A stretch of DNA of 64,000 bases. It comes from Mesobacillus sp. AQ2. Lineage in GTDB: Bacteria; Bacillota; Bacilli; Bacillales; Cytobacillaceae. Positions 53,411 to 60,432 of this stretch are shown one piece after another. The stretch lies in contig NZ_CP126080.1 of assembly GCF_030122805.1 (NCBI RefSeq), positions 315,001-379,000 of the forward strand, given 5' to 3'. Position numbers and translations under genes: made by a program. Every line of letters starts with the position of its first letter. The first letter of the stretch is position 1. A model generated the notes under the pieces. The model saw only the letters and a list, made by a program, of their open reading frames with translations. It made no database searches and was not told where the DNA came from.

Positions 53411-53700
53411 AACATAAAGAAGTGAAATGTTCCCCGTTAATTGAGGAGAATAGGAAACGGGTCACATAAAAAGAAGATATGTGCCCGGTCAGGGGAGGAA
53501 AGGGAGAAACGGGTCATATAAATGCCGGATATGTGCTCGGTCAGGGGAGGAAAAGGGAAAACGGGGCACATAAATGCTGGATATGTGCCCGGTCAGGAGC
53601 GGAAAGGGGAAAACGGAGCACATAAATGCCGGATATGTGCCCGGTTAGGTGTGGAAAGGAGAAACGGGGCACATAAAGAAACGATATGTGTTCATTTAGG
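53411..53700 (+). repeat. Phased array G: six 52-bp units with GGGCACATA / TATGTGCCC hairpins
   Basis: ATATGTGC or its variants start at 53425 (AAATGTTC), 53477, 53529, 53581, 53633 and 53684, steps of 52, 52, 52, 52 and 51. The arm CACATA precedes each by about 15 bases, so a unit is GGGCACATA, a loop of about nine bases (AATGCCGGA), TATGTGCCC, then a purine-rich linker (GGTCAGGGGAGGAAAGGG type). In the unit with CATATA the arm still pairs with TATGTG through a G-T pair. The pitch and layout equal array E, but the sequence is unrelated. About 165 bases without clear features follow. Confidence 0.9.
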
Positions 53701-53873
53701 TGAAGAAAAACAGGTCAAAATAATGCAAATAAAATACAGTTGATTTCCAGTCAAACCTACTCTCCAACAGCAAGAATCCTATTACTCTAACAAGGTCAAA
53801 AGAAAATAACACTTTTCAGAAAAATTAAAAATGGTAAAATATAACTGATGACTAATATAGGGCTGGTGTGAGA

Positions 53874-54296
53874 ATGCATCCGATTACTGTTATTGAGATT
53901 TTGTTGGCATTGGGTCTGCTTTTGCTGATTTTAGGTGTAGGTTATTTTTTGCCGCGGAACAGGAGAAAAACTGTAATCAAGATTGTCTTGATTGTAATAG
54001 TGCTAGAGCTGGCCTTTTTTGGAGTCCGTCCATTATGGATTGACTATCATCGTGAGATCAAGACGGAGCAGCTGTCTGAATATCTAAACAAAAGGTATCC
54101 GGGGGAAAAGTTCGAGATCAGTTATCCGACCAGCAGGAGCTATAGTCCATATCAGATGCAAGTCAGGTTCGCCAATGAGCCAGGCTGGATTTACTCTTAT
54201 TTTGTCAATAAGGATGAAATCAAGCAGGTGGATATTGGGGTTCCCGATGTGGAGCTGCCGGAAGAAGGCGATCATTATGAGGATTTGGGAGATTGA
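53874..54296 (+). CDS. Uncharacterised small membrane protein
   Basis: A 140-residue protein with two N-terminal transmembrane segments (about 5-25 and 35-55: EILLALGLLLLILGVGYFL; VIKIVLIVIVLELAFFGV) and a C-terminal soluble part ending in an acidic stretch (DVELPEEGDHYEDLGD). The family is not recognised. ATG 53874 is used; GTG 53868 overlaps the presumed SD GGTGTGA. It lies 48 bases before the ABC permease pair and may be co-transcribed with it. Confidence 0.65.
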   Translation: MHPITVIEILLALGLLLLILGVGYFLPRNRRKTVIKIVLIVIVLELAFFGVRPLWIDYHREIKTEQLSEYLNKRYPGEKFEISYPTSRSYSPYQMQVRFANEPGWIYSYFVNKDEIKQVDIGVPDVELPEEGDHYEDLGD

Positions 54297-54344
54297 GAGA
54301 AAGATAGTTGGAATATATTAAAATTAAGTCCATCAGGAGGCTTC

Positions 54345-55298
54345 ATGGTTTATTTTAAAAAGGCAATCGAGCAGTTTGTATTGTGGATTGTCTGTGTATT
54401 TTTGTTCATCGGGATTTTGTTTTTGCCGGTTACGACGGAATACCAGACTGGTCAGGGCGGACAGTTTGAATCCGCAAGCTATCAGTATGAATTGGACAAG
54501 CACATTGCTAATATCAAAGGTTTCTTTACGTATATAAAAGAAAACCCTGACCTTGGAGAGTTTGTCCCTGGCGAATCGTATGGCCACCGGATTGCGGGCA
54601 AGGCCTGGAAAAGCCTGCTTTTGATTGTTCCGACTTTGATTTTTGCTTATATTTTTGGCATCCTAAAAGGGATTTTTGATTTCCGGATGCAAAAAAAGAA
54701 GCTGAACTTCCTTGGGAATGGGACGACTTGGCTGTTCATCTCCATGCCGGATCTCTTTTTCATCATCATCATCCAGATTGGATTGATGTTTTTATATGAA
54801 AAAGGTCTGTTTTTCCATGTAACGTTATATGGAAGTGAAAAGCTGGAAACCTATATTGTTGGCATTCTATTTTTGCTCATTTATCCTGTATTCTACCTTG
54901 CGAATATCACGAATGTGAGCCTACAGGAGCAGTCGGGGAATGATTATATCCGGACTGCGAGATCCAAAGGGACATCCGGCGTGAAAATATTGTTCATACA
55001 TATTCTGAAAAATTCGTTTCCAAGGATTCTGGCGCATGCGAATACGATTACACTCTATGTATTATCGAATCTATTTATTGTAGAAAAATTGATGGATTTT
55101 CAAGGGGCGGCGGATGGCCTGTTTAATGCTGTCCTGAGGGGCACAGGCTTCAAGGTCGGGATGGAAATCATGGTGGACGGGATCTCGGCAGCAGGTTACA
55201 CAGTCTTTTTTGCCTCCATCATTTTGGTCTCGAATCTGGTAACCCAGATCTTTAAAAGTCTGGTCACTCCGGTTTCGCAAGAGGTGGACCATGAATAG
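54345..55298 (+). CDS. ABC transporter permease, DppB/OppB type
   Basis: A 317-residue permease with about six transmembrane segments and the binding-protein-dependent transport signature (EAA loop) in NDYIRTARSKGTSGVKILFIHILKN. The large loop after helix 1 is usual for DppB. Dipeptide/oligopeptide/nickel type by fold. SD AGGAGG. Its stop overlaps the next permease gene by eight bases. No ATPase or substrate-binding protein gene is nearby, so it must borrow these or work differently. Confidence 0.85.
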   Translation: MVYFKKAIEQFVLWIVCVFLFIGILFLPVTTEYQTGQGGQFESASYQYELDKHIANIKGFFTYIKENPDLGEFVPGESYGHRIAGKAWKSLLLIVPTLIFAYIFGILKGIFDFRMQKKKLNFLGNGTTWLFISMPDLFFIIIIQIGLMFLYEKGLFFHVTLYGSEKLETYIVGILFLLIYPVFYLANITNVSLQEQSGNDYIRTARSKGTSGVKILFIHILKNSFPRILAHANTITLYVLSNLFIVEKLMDFQGAADGLFNAVLRGTGFKVGMEIMVDGISAAGYTVFFASIILVSNLVTQIFKSLVTPVSQEVDHE

Positions 55299-56181
55299 AT
55301 CACTACTTTTTGGCTTATTCATTTTGTCTTTTCTAGTGGTCATTTCATTTATCGCTCCATATCTTCCGTTCGTGGATACCTCGTTAAAGGAAACAGTGAT
55401 GAGGCAGAAGGAAGGAGGAGGGTTTGAGCTTCCTCCGTTCGCGCCATCTGAGGATCATCCAATCGGCTCGGATGCGAATGGCGTGGATTTATTGAGCAGG
55501 GTGCTGCTGGGTACGAAAGAAACGCTGTTAACGATCCTGGCGATTGTCTTGATTCGCTATATCATCGCGGTTCCGCTGGCGATGGCGAGTTTTTATTCGC
55601 GGTTTTTCCGGAGGGTCCTGATTCTTTGGAATCGGTTATTCTCCTTCATGCCGCCGATTTTCTTTGTGATTCTTATTCTCGGCACTCCGTTCATTGTGTT
55701 TTCAGGTAATCGATATCTTTGGATCTTGCTCGTTCTCGCGGTAATTGAAGTAGGGCGGGTTGCGGATATTTTTTATCAGGGCATGGTGGATATCTCGAAG
55801 AAACCTTATGTCGAAGCGGGGATCGTCTCGGGCTCTTCACCGTTGACGATGCTGAAAAAATACTACTGGCCGCCGTTAAGACCATTTTTTATCGTCCAGT
55901 TTTTCTCTGACCTTGGAAGAACATTGTTTCTCATCGGCCAGCTGGGCATCGTCGGAATTTTTCTTAGTGTCAAATTCGTTTCCCAGCTCGATGGTGCCTA
56001 TCAGGCGGTGAACACGTCCAATGTCTGGCCAACCTACTTCGTGAACATTACCAACCATATCTGGTCACATCCATGGCTGCCGATTACCGGAACTGTTGCC
56101 ATCGGGATTACCATTTTTGCATTCTCCATGACCAGCAGCGGGCTCCAGAAGTATTTTGACAAAAAGTATAAGAGAGGTTAA
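55291..56181 (+). CDS. ABC transporter permease, DppC/OppC type
   Basis: A 296-residue partner permease. The N-terminal APSEDHPIGSDANGVDLLSRVLLGTKETL is the DppC hallmark, and the coupling loop PYVEAGIVSGSSPLTMLKKYYWPP is a degenerate EAA motif. About six transmembrane segments. The gene is translationally coupled to the first permease. The imported substrate is unknown; peptides are the default guess from the family. Confidence 0.85.
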   Translation: MNRSLLFGLFILSFLVVISFIAPYLPFVDTSLKETVMRQKEGGGFELPPFAPSEDHPIGSDANGVDLLSRVLLGTKETLLTILAIVLIRYIIAVPLAMASFYSRFFRRVLILWNRLFSFMPPIFFVILILGTPFIVFSGNRYLWILLVLAVIEVGRVADIFYQGMVDISKKPYVEAGIVSGSSPLTMLKKYYWPPLRPFFIVQFFSDLGRTLFLIGQLGIVGIFLSVKFVSQLDGAYQAVNTSNVWPTYFVNITNHIWSHPWLPITGTVAIGITIFAFSMTSSGLQKYFDKKYKRG

Positions 56182-56183
56182 AC

Positions 56184-56216
56184 GAGGGAGAGGTGCAAAT
56201 GCACTTCTCTTTTTGT
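56184..56216 (+). terminator. Terminator after the permease pair
   Basis: GAGAGGTGC pairs with GCACTTCTC (one G-T pair), followed by TTTTTG. Its T-rich tail is the left target site of the MITE that follows. Confidence 0.8.
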
Positions 56217-56412
56217 TTAAGGCTGTTTTCGTAATGATTGTTGTTAAAATCCTAAAGCCGATTTTAACGTGAGAATAAGTCATTTTGTAGTTCGGAATTA
56301 AGTGTGCAGGCTCTTTTCTCTTAATCGGTTTTAATTTTGTGAAGAAATATATATCATTCAATCCAATTTTGCAGCCAAGAACAACAAAGTTTGAGAAAAG
56401 AGCCTTGTTTAA
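56213..56412. mobile_element. 184-bp MITE with perfect 8-bp target site duplication
   Basis: The element proper is 56221-56404. Its ends are GGCTGTTTTC and, read inward from the right, GGCTCTTTTC (9 of 10 matching). It is flanked on both sides by the exact octamer TTGTTTAA (56213-56220 and 56405-56412). There is no ORF. An internal copy of GGCTCTTTTCTC lies near 56311. Ends starting GGCTCTTT and an 8-bp duplication are what ISL3-family transposases make, so mobilisation by such an enzyme is inferred. It fills most of the 323-base gap before the next gene. Confidence 0.85.
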
Positions 56413-56504
56413 AAAGGATTCATTAAGTTAATCAAAGAGTGTAACCTTTTTAACCGTTCTCCTGACAAATAAATAAAGAGTTTCATCAACAGGAGGATCG
56501 GACA

Positions 56505-56957
56505 ATGAGAAAGTTATGGATAATATTGCTGATGGGTTTGCTGGTGACCGGCTGTGGTACAGGAAACCAGGTATCGAATAACAATAATGAAGAAAAAGGA
56601 GGTGCCGGAATCGTGGCGGGAGAAATGGCTGCAAGTATAAAAGAGGATAGTCCGCTGGTTTTTCAATATGAAGTGAAAAATCAGACGGAACAGGAAGTGA
56701 CCCTGGAATTTACGAGTTCCCAACGTTACGATTATTCGGTCGAGACAAAGGATGGAAAGGAAATCTTCCTATTCTCAAGTGTCGCCAACTTCTTACAGGC
56801 TTTAGGAGAAGAAAAAGTAAAGCAGGGGGAGACGTTGAGCTATGAAATCGACCTTCATGAGCTATCCCTGGATAAAGGTGACTATATCCTTTCTGTCTGG
56901 ATGACGCCGAAGGAAGGAAAAAAGTTCAGGGTGACAAAGGAATTTTCTGTTGAGTGA
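56505..56957 (+). CDS. Lipoprotein with BsuPI-type proteinase inhibitor domain
   Basis: A 150-residue lipoprotein: the signal MRKLWIILLMGLLVTGCG (lipobox VTGC), an Asn-rich linker, then a beta-sandwich like the intracellular proteinase inhibitor BsuPI. The family pattern is FQYEVKNQTEQEVTLEFTSS, QRYDY, ALGEEKVKQGETLSYEIDL and KFRVTKEFSV. Unlike B. subtilis IpI it is exported, so protease inhibition is uncertain. SD AGGAGGATC. Confidence 0.82.
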   Translation: MRKLWIILLMGLLVTGCGTGNQVSNNNNEEKGGAGIVAGEMAASIKEDSPLVFQYEVKNQTEQEVTLEFTSSQRYDYSVETKDGKEIFLFSSVANFLQALGEEKVKQGETLSYEIDLHELSLDKGDYILSVWMTPKEGKKFRVTKEFSVE

Positions 56958-56969
56958 TGAATCTCCAAG

Positions 56970-57245
56970 TTACATTAAAAATTGAATCATGGCGAATGTG
57001 ATGGAGATGATGCTAATTCCAGTTCCAACAATCCATTTGATCAATTGGATCTGGTTTTGGCTCAGTCTTTTTTCAAGGTCTGCAGCGGCTACGACTTCTT
57101 TATCAGCCAGGATCTGGTTTACCAGGGCCCGAACATCATCATGATCCAATTGTGGTTGTGAGGAGTCTTGAATATGATCGATCAAGGCTTCCAGTTCCTC
57201 TATTTTTAACTCTAGTTCTTTTATTTTAAGCTTTAAATTATCCAT
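56970..57245 (-). CDS. Small coiled-coil protein with C-terminal membrane anchor
   Basis: 91 residues from ATG 57245 (SD AAAGGATGA; the ATG at 57254 lies in the SD). Residues 2-30 form a Leu/Glu/Lys coiled coil (LKLKIKELELKIEELEALI), the middle is acidic (DHDDVRALVNQILADKEVV), and the C-terminus is a single hydrophobic helix (IVGTGISIISITFAMIQFLM). The build resembles haemolysin XhlA-like or Bdr-like tail-anchored proteins, but no family is certain. Confidence 0.65.
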   Translation of the reverse strand: MDNLKLKIKELELKIEELEALIDHIQDSSQPQLDHDDVRALVNQILADKEVVAAADLEKRLSQNQIQLIKWIVGTGISIISITFAMIQFLM

Positions 57246-57369
57246 AGTATTCATCCTTTGCTTTTTCCATATTCTATTCGTAAAAAGAGATAAAGACGGG
57301 GCTTGTACCTAATCGAACCGTTTTAGAAATGCCCAAACTGCGGCCTTCAGATAAAAAGGGAGAATCGAA

Positions 57370-57705
57370 ATGAGAACAATAAAAAAGGGGATTCTAATGC
57401 TGTTTCTGCTGGCTTTAAGCCTTGCAGCCTGCTCGAATGAGCTGATATCTGGCGAGGGTTATATTTTAGAGGTAAGCGATGAGGCAATTCTAGTCGTAAA
57501 AAACATAAATCAGGAAAGATATAATGAAATCAAAGATGTTCCCGGTGACTCATTAATCGACCAAGGAGGATTGGAGTTAATCTGGCTGGAATATGAGGCA
57601 GCGGATAGGTTACAAAAAGGCGACCATATTGAGTTCTGGATTGAAGGCAGTATCAGGAAAAGTTATCCAGAGCAAGCCACTGCAAAGAAAATAGAACATA
57701 AATAA
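57370..57705 (+). CDS. DUF3221 lipoprotein
   Basis: A 111-residue lipoprotein (signal ending LSLAAC) with a small DUF3221-type barrel: GEGYILEVSDEAILVV, WLEYEAADRLQKGDHIEFWI and SYPEQATAKKI. This domain is common in Bacillus lipoproteins such as YobA; function unknown. SD AAAGGGAG. Confidence 0.85.
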   Translation: MRTIKKGILMLFLLALSLAACSNELISGEGYILEVSDEAILVVKNINQERYNEIKDVPGDSLIDQGGLELIWLEYEAADRLQKGDHIEFWIEGSIRKSYPEQATAKKIEHK

Positions 57706-57713
57706 GATGTGAA

Positions 57714-57751
57714 ATCGAAAGCTGATCAAAAAGTTGGCTTTCTTTTTTTAT
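57714..57751 (+). terminator. Terminator after the DUF3221 gene
   Basis: GAAAGCTGAT pairs with GTTGGCTTTC (two G-T pairs), followed by seven T residues. Confidence 0.78.
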
Positions 57752-58098
57752 GGAATGAAAGATTCCGTTGTTTTTGTCAGGACTTTGATTCCGCCCGCTC
57801 CTTCTATTGCTGCACCGATGGATTGTATAAAGTCCGAAGAGATGATGATTTTCTGCAATTCTCTCAGTTCATCCTGATTGAAGGTAGACAGTTCTTTGCT
57901 GACAGCTAAAGCTTCGATTGTCTGGCCGATTGATTGGATCCATACACCAGCAACAATTTCGCTTTCTCCATCTCTGTCGTCTTTCAGGGCATATAACCTG
58001 GAAAATAAAACCGCTTCTGTAATTTGGGCTGCTGCCTGAATGCAGAGGGAGATAGAAATCTGCTTTTCAATTTGGGCAATCAACTCCTCTTTGCTCAA
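57748..58098 (-). CDS. Small helical protein with repeated IQ-x-I-G-x-x-IEA motif
   Basis: A 116-residue protein with three similar segments: CIQAAAQITEAV, WIQSIGQTIEAL and FIQSIGAAIEGA, spaced 35-45 residues apart. They look like repeated amphipathic helices, as in the Bacillus DUF6944-type repetitive proteins; this match is from memory and tentative. It starts at TTG 58098 with only a purine-rich GAGAAGAG as SD, so expression may be weak. Not secreted by sequence. Function unknown. Confidence 0.6.
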   Translation of the reverse strand: MSKEELIAQIEKQISISLCIQAAAQITEAVLFSRLYALKDDRDGESEIVAGVWIQSIGQTIEALAVSKELSTFNQDELRELQKIIISSDFIQSIGAAIEGAGGIKVLTKTTESFIP

Positions 58099-58260
58099 AT
58101 CGCTCTTCTCTTAATAAAAGTAATCCATTTTGCATTTCCTCCAGTCCATCGTGCGGATACTCAATTATATTCATATGAAGGAAATCGGCTATATAGGGAA
58201 GTGCCTAAAAGGTAATGCGTGTTCAGTAAGGAGCAGGAAGAAAGCAAATTCATAATTACA

Positions 58261-58316
58261 ACATAGTGCCCAATTTCAACAAATTTAGGCGATTGCACTA
58301 TGTGATTTGCCTAAAT
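58261..58316 (+). promoter_or_regulatory. Two interleaved perfect inverted repeats upstream of the Gly/His-rich gene
   Basis: ACATAGTGC (58261-58269) pairs with GCACTATGT (58295-58303), and ATTTAGGC (58283-58290) pairs with GCCTAAAT (58309-58316). The order 1-2-1'-2' allows either of two exclusive hairpins or a pseudoknot. A further GCCTAAA lies at 58203-58209. It stands 54 bases before the next start codon. Function is unproven. No other gene is visible between 58099 and 58369. Confidence 0.55.
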
Positions 58317-58369
58317 CAACATAAGGTGTTAAGGGAACATATTTAAGACCCATTGAGAGGAGTGCTTGC

Positions 58370-58696
58370 ATGTATACAGATACAATGAATGCCCATTTTG
58401 TACCAGAAGTGAGAACCTTCGTAGCTGGTGGTGGACTGGGATCGTTAACTGGGTTAATGCAGCCTGGAGGATACGGTTACCAAGGAGGACCAGGCTATGG
58501 TGGCGGATTCGGCTATCCGGGATATGGCCAATATGGAGGATTGGGTCCATACCATGGAATGCCGTGGCACGGCGGATTTGGACACCATCACCATTGGCAT
58601 GGAGGACCATGGCATGGAGGAGGTCCCGGATACCCTGGAGGACCATGGCATGGGGACCAGCCGTGGTTTGGCGGCCATTGGTATGGCCGATATTGA
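58370..58696 (+). CDS. Gly/His/Tyr/Trp-rich small protein
   Basis: A 108-residue protein: a normal N-terminus (MYTDTMNAHFVPEVRTFVAG) followed by low-complexity sequence rich in Gly, Tyr, Pro, His and Trp, with GYGYQGGPGYGGGFGYPGYG, an HHHH run and repeated WHGGP units. No signal peptide. The composition resembles spore-coat or surface structural proteins, and the His clusters could bind metals; both are inferences. SD GAGAGGAG. It has its own terminator. Confidence 0.75.
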   Translation: MYTDTMNAHFVPEVRTFVAGGGLGSLTGLMQPGGYGYQGGPGYGGGFGYPGYGQYGGLGPYHGMPWHGGFGHHHHWHGGPWHGGGPGYPGGPWHGDQPWFGGHWYGRY

Positions 58697-58737
58697 TTTT
58701 AAAACTTTCGAATAGAGATTAAGTTGAAAACCCTGAA

Positions 58738-58778
58738 GAAAAGCACAGCGAATCTATTCCCATTCGTTGTGCTTTTTT
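58738..58778 (+). terminator. Terminator after the Gly/His-rich gene
   Basis: AAAAGCACAGCGAAT pairs with ATTCGTTGTGCTTTT (one G-T pair), followed by TT. Confidence 0.9.
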
Positions 58779-58922
58779 ACTTAGGTGTTAAAGTAGATAT
58801 CTATGAGTGACTAATGGGTCTTGGTATAAATGCAAAGTATGAAAGTTGCGGGCCGGCGTTTCGCAATCACACCAGCAATATGATAAAATCTGACTAAGCT
58901 AATTCACAGCAAAGGACTTGAA

Positions 58923-60305
58923 ATGATGAGCAAAACAATTCCTGTTAAAAAAAATGATTATATAGATGTAGAATTTGAAGATTTGACGCATGAAGGAGCG
59001 GGTGTGGCCAAGGTCGATGGCTACCCGATTTTTGTCCAGGGCGGACTCCCTGGCGAAAAGGCAACAATCAAAGTGACCAAGGTGAACAAGGGCTACGGTT
59101 TTGGGCGCCTGATGGAGATTCTTGTAAGAAGCACCTTCCGTGTTGAGTGTCCGGCAGAGGATGCCCATAAATATGGAGGCTGCCAGCTGCAGCATATCAG
59201 CTATGAAGGCCAGCTGAAGTATAAGGAAAACCAGGTGAAACAGGTACTAATGCGGATCGGCAAGCTTGAGGATGTTGTAGTTCATCCGATTCTTGGAATG
59301 GACAACCCGTGGCATTATCGGAATAAAGCACAGGTTCCAGTTGGCGAGAAAGATGGCAAGCTGATCGCAGGCTTCTTCAAGCCGCGCAGCCATGAAATTG
59401 TCGATACGAATGAAAGCCTACTGCATCTCCATGAAATTAACGAAGCTGTCCAGGCAGTAAAAGAAATCGCCAGCGATTTGGGAATCCAGCCATATAATGA
59501 GGAAAATCATAAAGGTGTGCTTCGCCACATCATGACGAGATATGGACGCCAAACTGGTGAGTTGATGGTTGTTATTGTGACGAGGACCAATGAAATCCCG
59601 CATAAAAACCAGCTAATTGAAAAGATTATCGCAAAGCTGCCTAAGGTAAAATCAATCGTCCATAACATCAACTCGATGAAAACGAATGTAATTATGGGAG
59701 ATCAAACGAACTTATTATGGGGCAGTGAAGTTATCTACGACTATATCGGTGACATAAAATTCGCGATCTCAGCGCGATCATTCTATCAGGTGAACCCTGA
59801 GCAGACAAAGGTGCTTTACGACAAAGCGCTCGAATACGCCGAGTTGACAGGGGAAGAATCTGTCATCGACGCCTACTGCGGCATTGGCACAATTTCGTTA
59901 TTTTTAGCGCAAAAAGCAAAAAAAGTATTCGGCGTGGAAATCGTTCCCGAAGCCATCGAAGACGCAAAACGCAATGCCCAGCTGAACGGCATCACAAACG
60001 CTGAATTCGCAGTCGGAGAAGCCGAAAAAGTCATCCCGGCATGGTACGAAGAAGGCAACTCTGCAGATGTATTAGTAGTTGACCCGCCACGCAAAGGCTG
60101 CGATGAAGCACTGCTGCAGACCATCATCGACATGAAACCGAAGAAAGTAGTTTATGTGTCATGTAACCCAGCCACCCTCGCGAGAGACTTGCGAATCCTC
60201 GAAGATGGCGGGTACATGACGGTTGAAGTCCAGCCAGTTGATATGTTTCCACAGACGACGCACTGTGAAGCTGTTGCGAAAATAATTTTGAAAGAAGGCA
60301 ACTAA
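58923..60305 (+). CDS. rlmCD: 23S rRNA (uracil-5-)-methyltransferase, RlmCD/TrmA family
   Basis: A 460-residue SAM-dependent RNA m5U methyltransferase with an N-terminal TRAM domain ([22 protein letters not shown]) and catalytic domain: [12 protein letters not shown] (SAM site), [13 protein letters not shown], the nucleophile in [12 protein letters not shown] and a C-terminal catalytic-base region. B. subtilis RlmCD methylates U747 and U1939. Here the N-terminal 4Fe-4S Cys set is incomplete: only [13 protein letters not shown] remains, where relatives have an additional Cys before GGC and one further downstream. SD AAAGGAC; ATG 58926 is also possible. Confidence 0.9.
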   Translation: MMSKTIPVKKNDYIDVEFEDLTHEGAGVAKVDGYPIFVQGGLPGEKATIKVTKVNKGYGFGRLMEILVRSTFRVECPAEDAHKYGGCQLQHISYEGQLKYKENQVKQVLMRIGKLEDVVVHPILGMDNPWHYRNKAQVPVGEKDGKLIAGFFKPRSHEIVDTNESLLHLHEINEAVQAVKEIASDLGIQPYNEENHKGVLRHIMTRYGRQTGELMVVIVTRTNEIPHKNQLIEKIIAKLPKVKSIVHNINSMKTNVIMGDQTNLLWGSEVIYDYIGDIKFAISARSFYQVNPEQTKVLYDKALEYAELTGEESVIDAYCGIGTISLFLAQKAKKVFGVEIVPEAIEDAKRNAQLNGITNAEFAVGEAEKVIPAWYEEGNSADVLVVDPPRKGCDEALLQTIIDMKPKKVVYVSCNPATLARDLRILEDGGYMTVEVQPVDMFPQTTHCEAVAKIILKEGN

Positions 60306-60326
60306 CCCTCTGGGCGTTGTCTTTTT
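60295..60326 (+). terminator. Terminator overlapping the rlmCD stop
   Basis: AAGGCAAC (60295-60302) pairs with GTTGTCTT (60316-60323), followed by TTT. The AAGGCAACTAACCCT part recurs at 63449. Confidence 0.7.
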
Positions 60327-60391
60327 GTTTGTTGAATGGAATTCCGACTAAGAAATTTTCGTTTTTAGATCTTAGGCTTTATAAGCTGGAA

Positions 60392-60424
60392 AAAACTCGG
60401 CCGTTTTTTATAGAGCCGAGTTAA
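60392..60424 (-). terminator. Terminator of the ABC exporter gene
   Basis: On the minus strand AACTCGGC pairs with GCCGAGTT over an A-rich loop, followed by TTTT. Confidence 0.8.
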
Positions 60425-60432
60425 CAAGAAAA

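Noticed and set aside
53522-53743. ORF with repeated motifs downstream of recQ
   Set aside because: It is a reading of array G in one frame with no SD; the 52-base pitch is not compatible with selection on a protein repeat.
58454-58715. Several ORFs in other frames of the Gly/His-rich gene
   Set aside because: They arise from the repetitive GC-rich coding sequence; only the 58370 frame has an SD and a sensible product.
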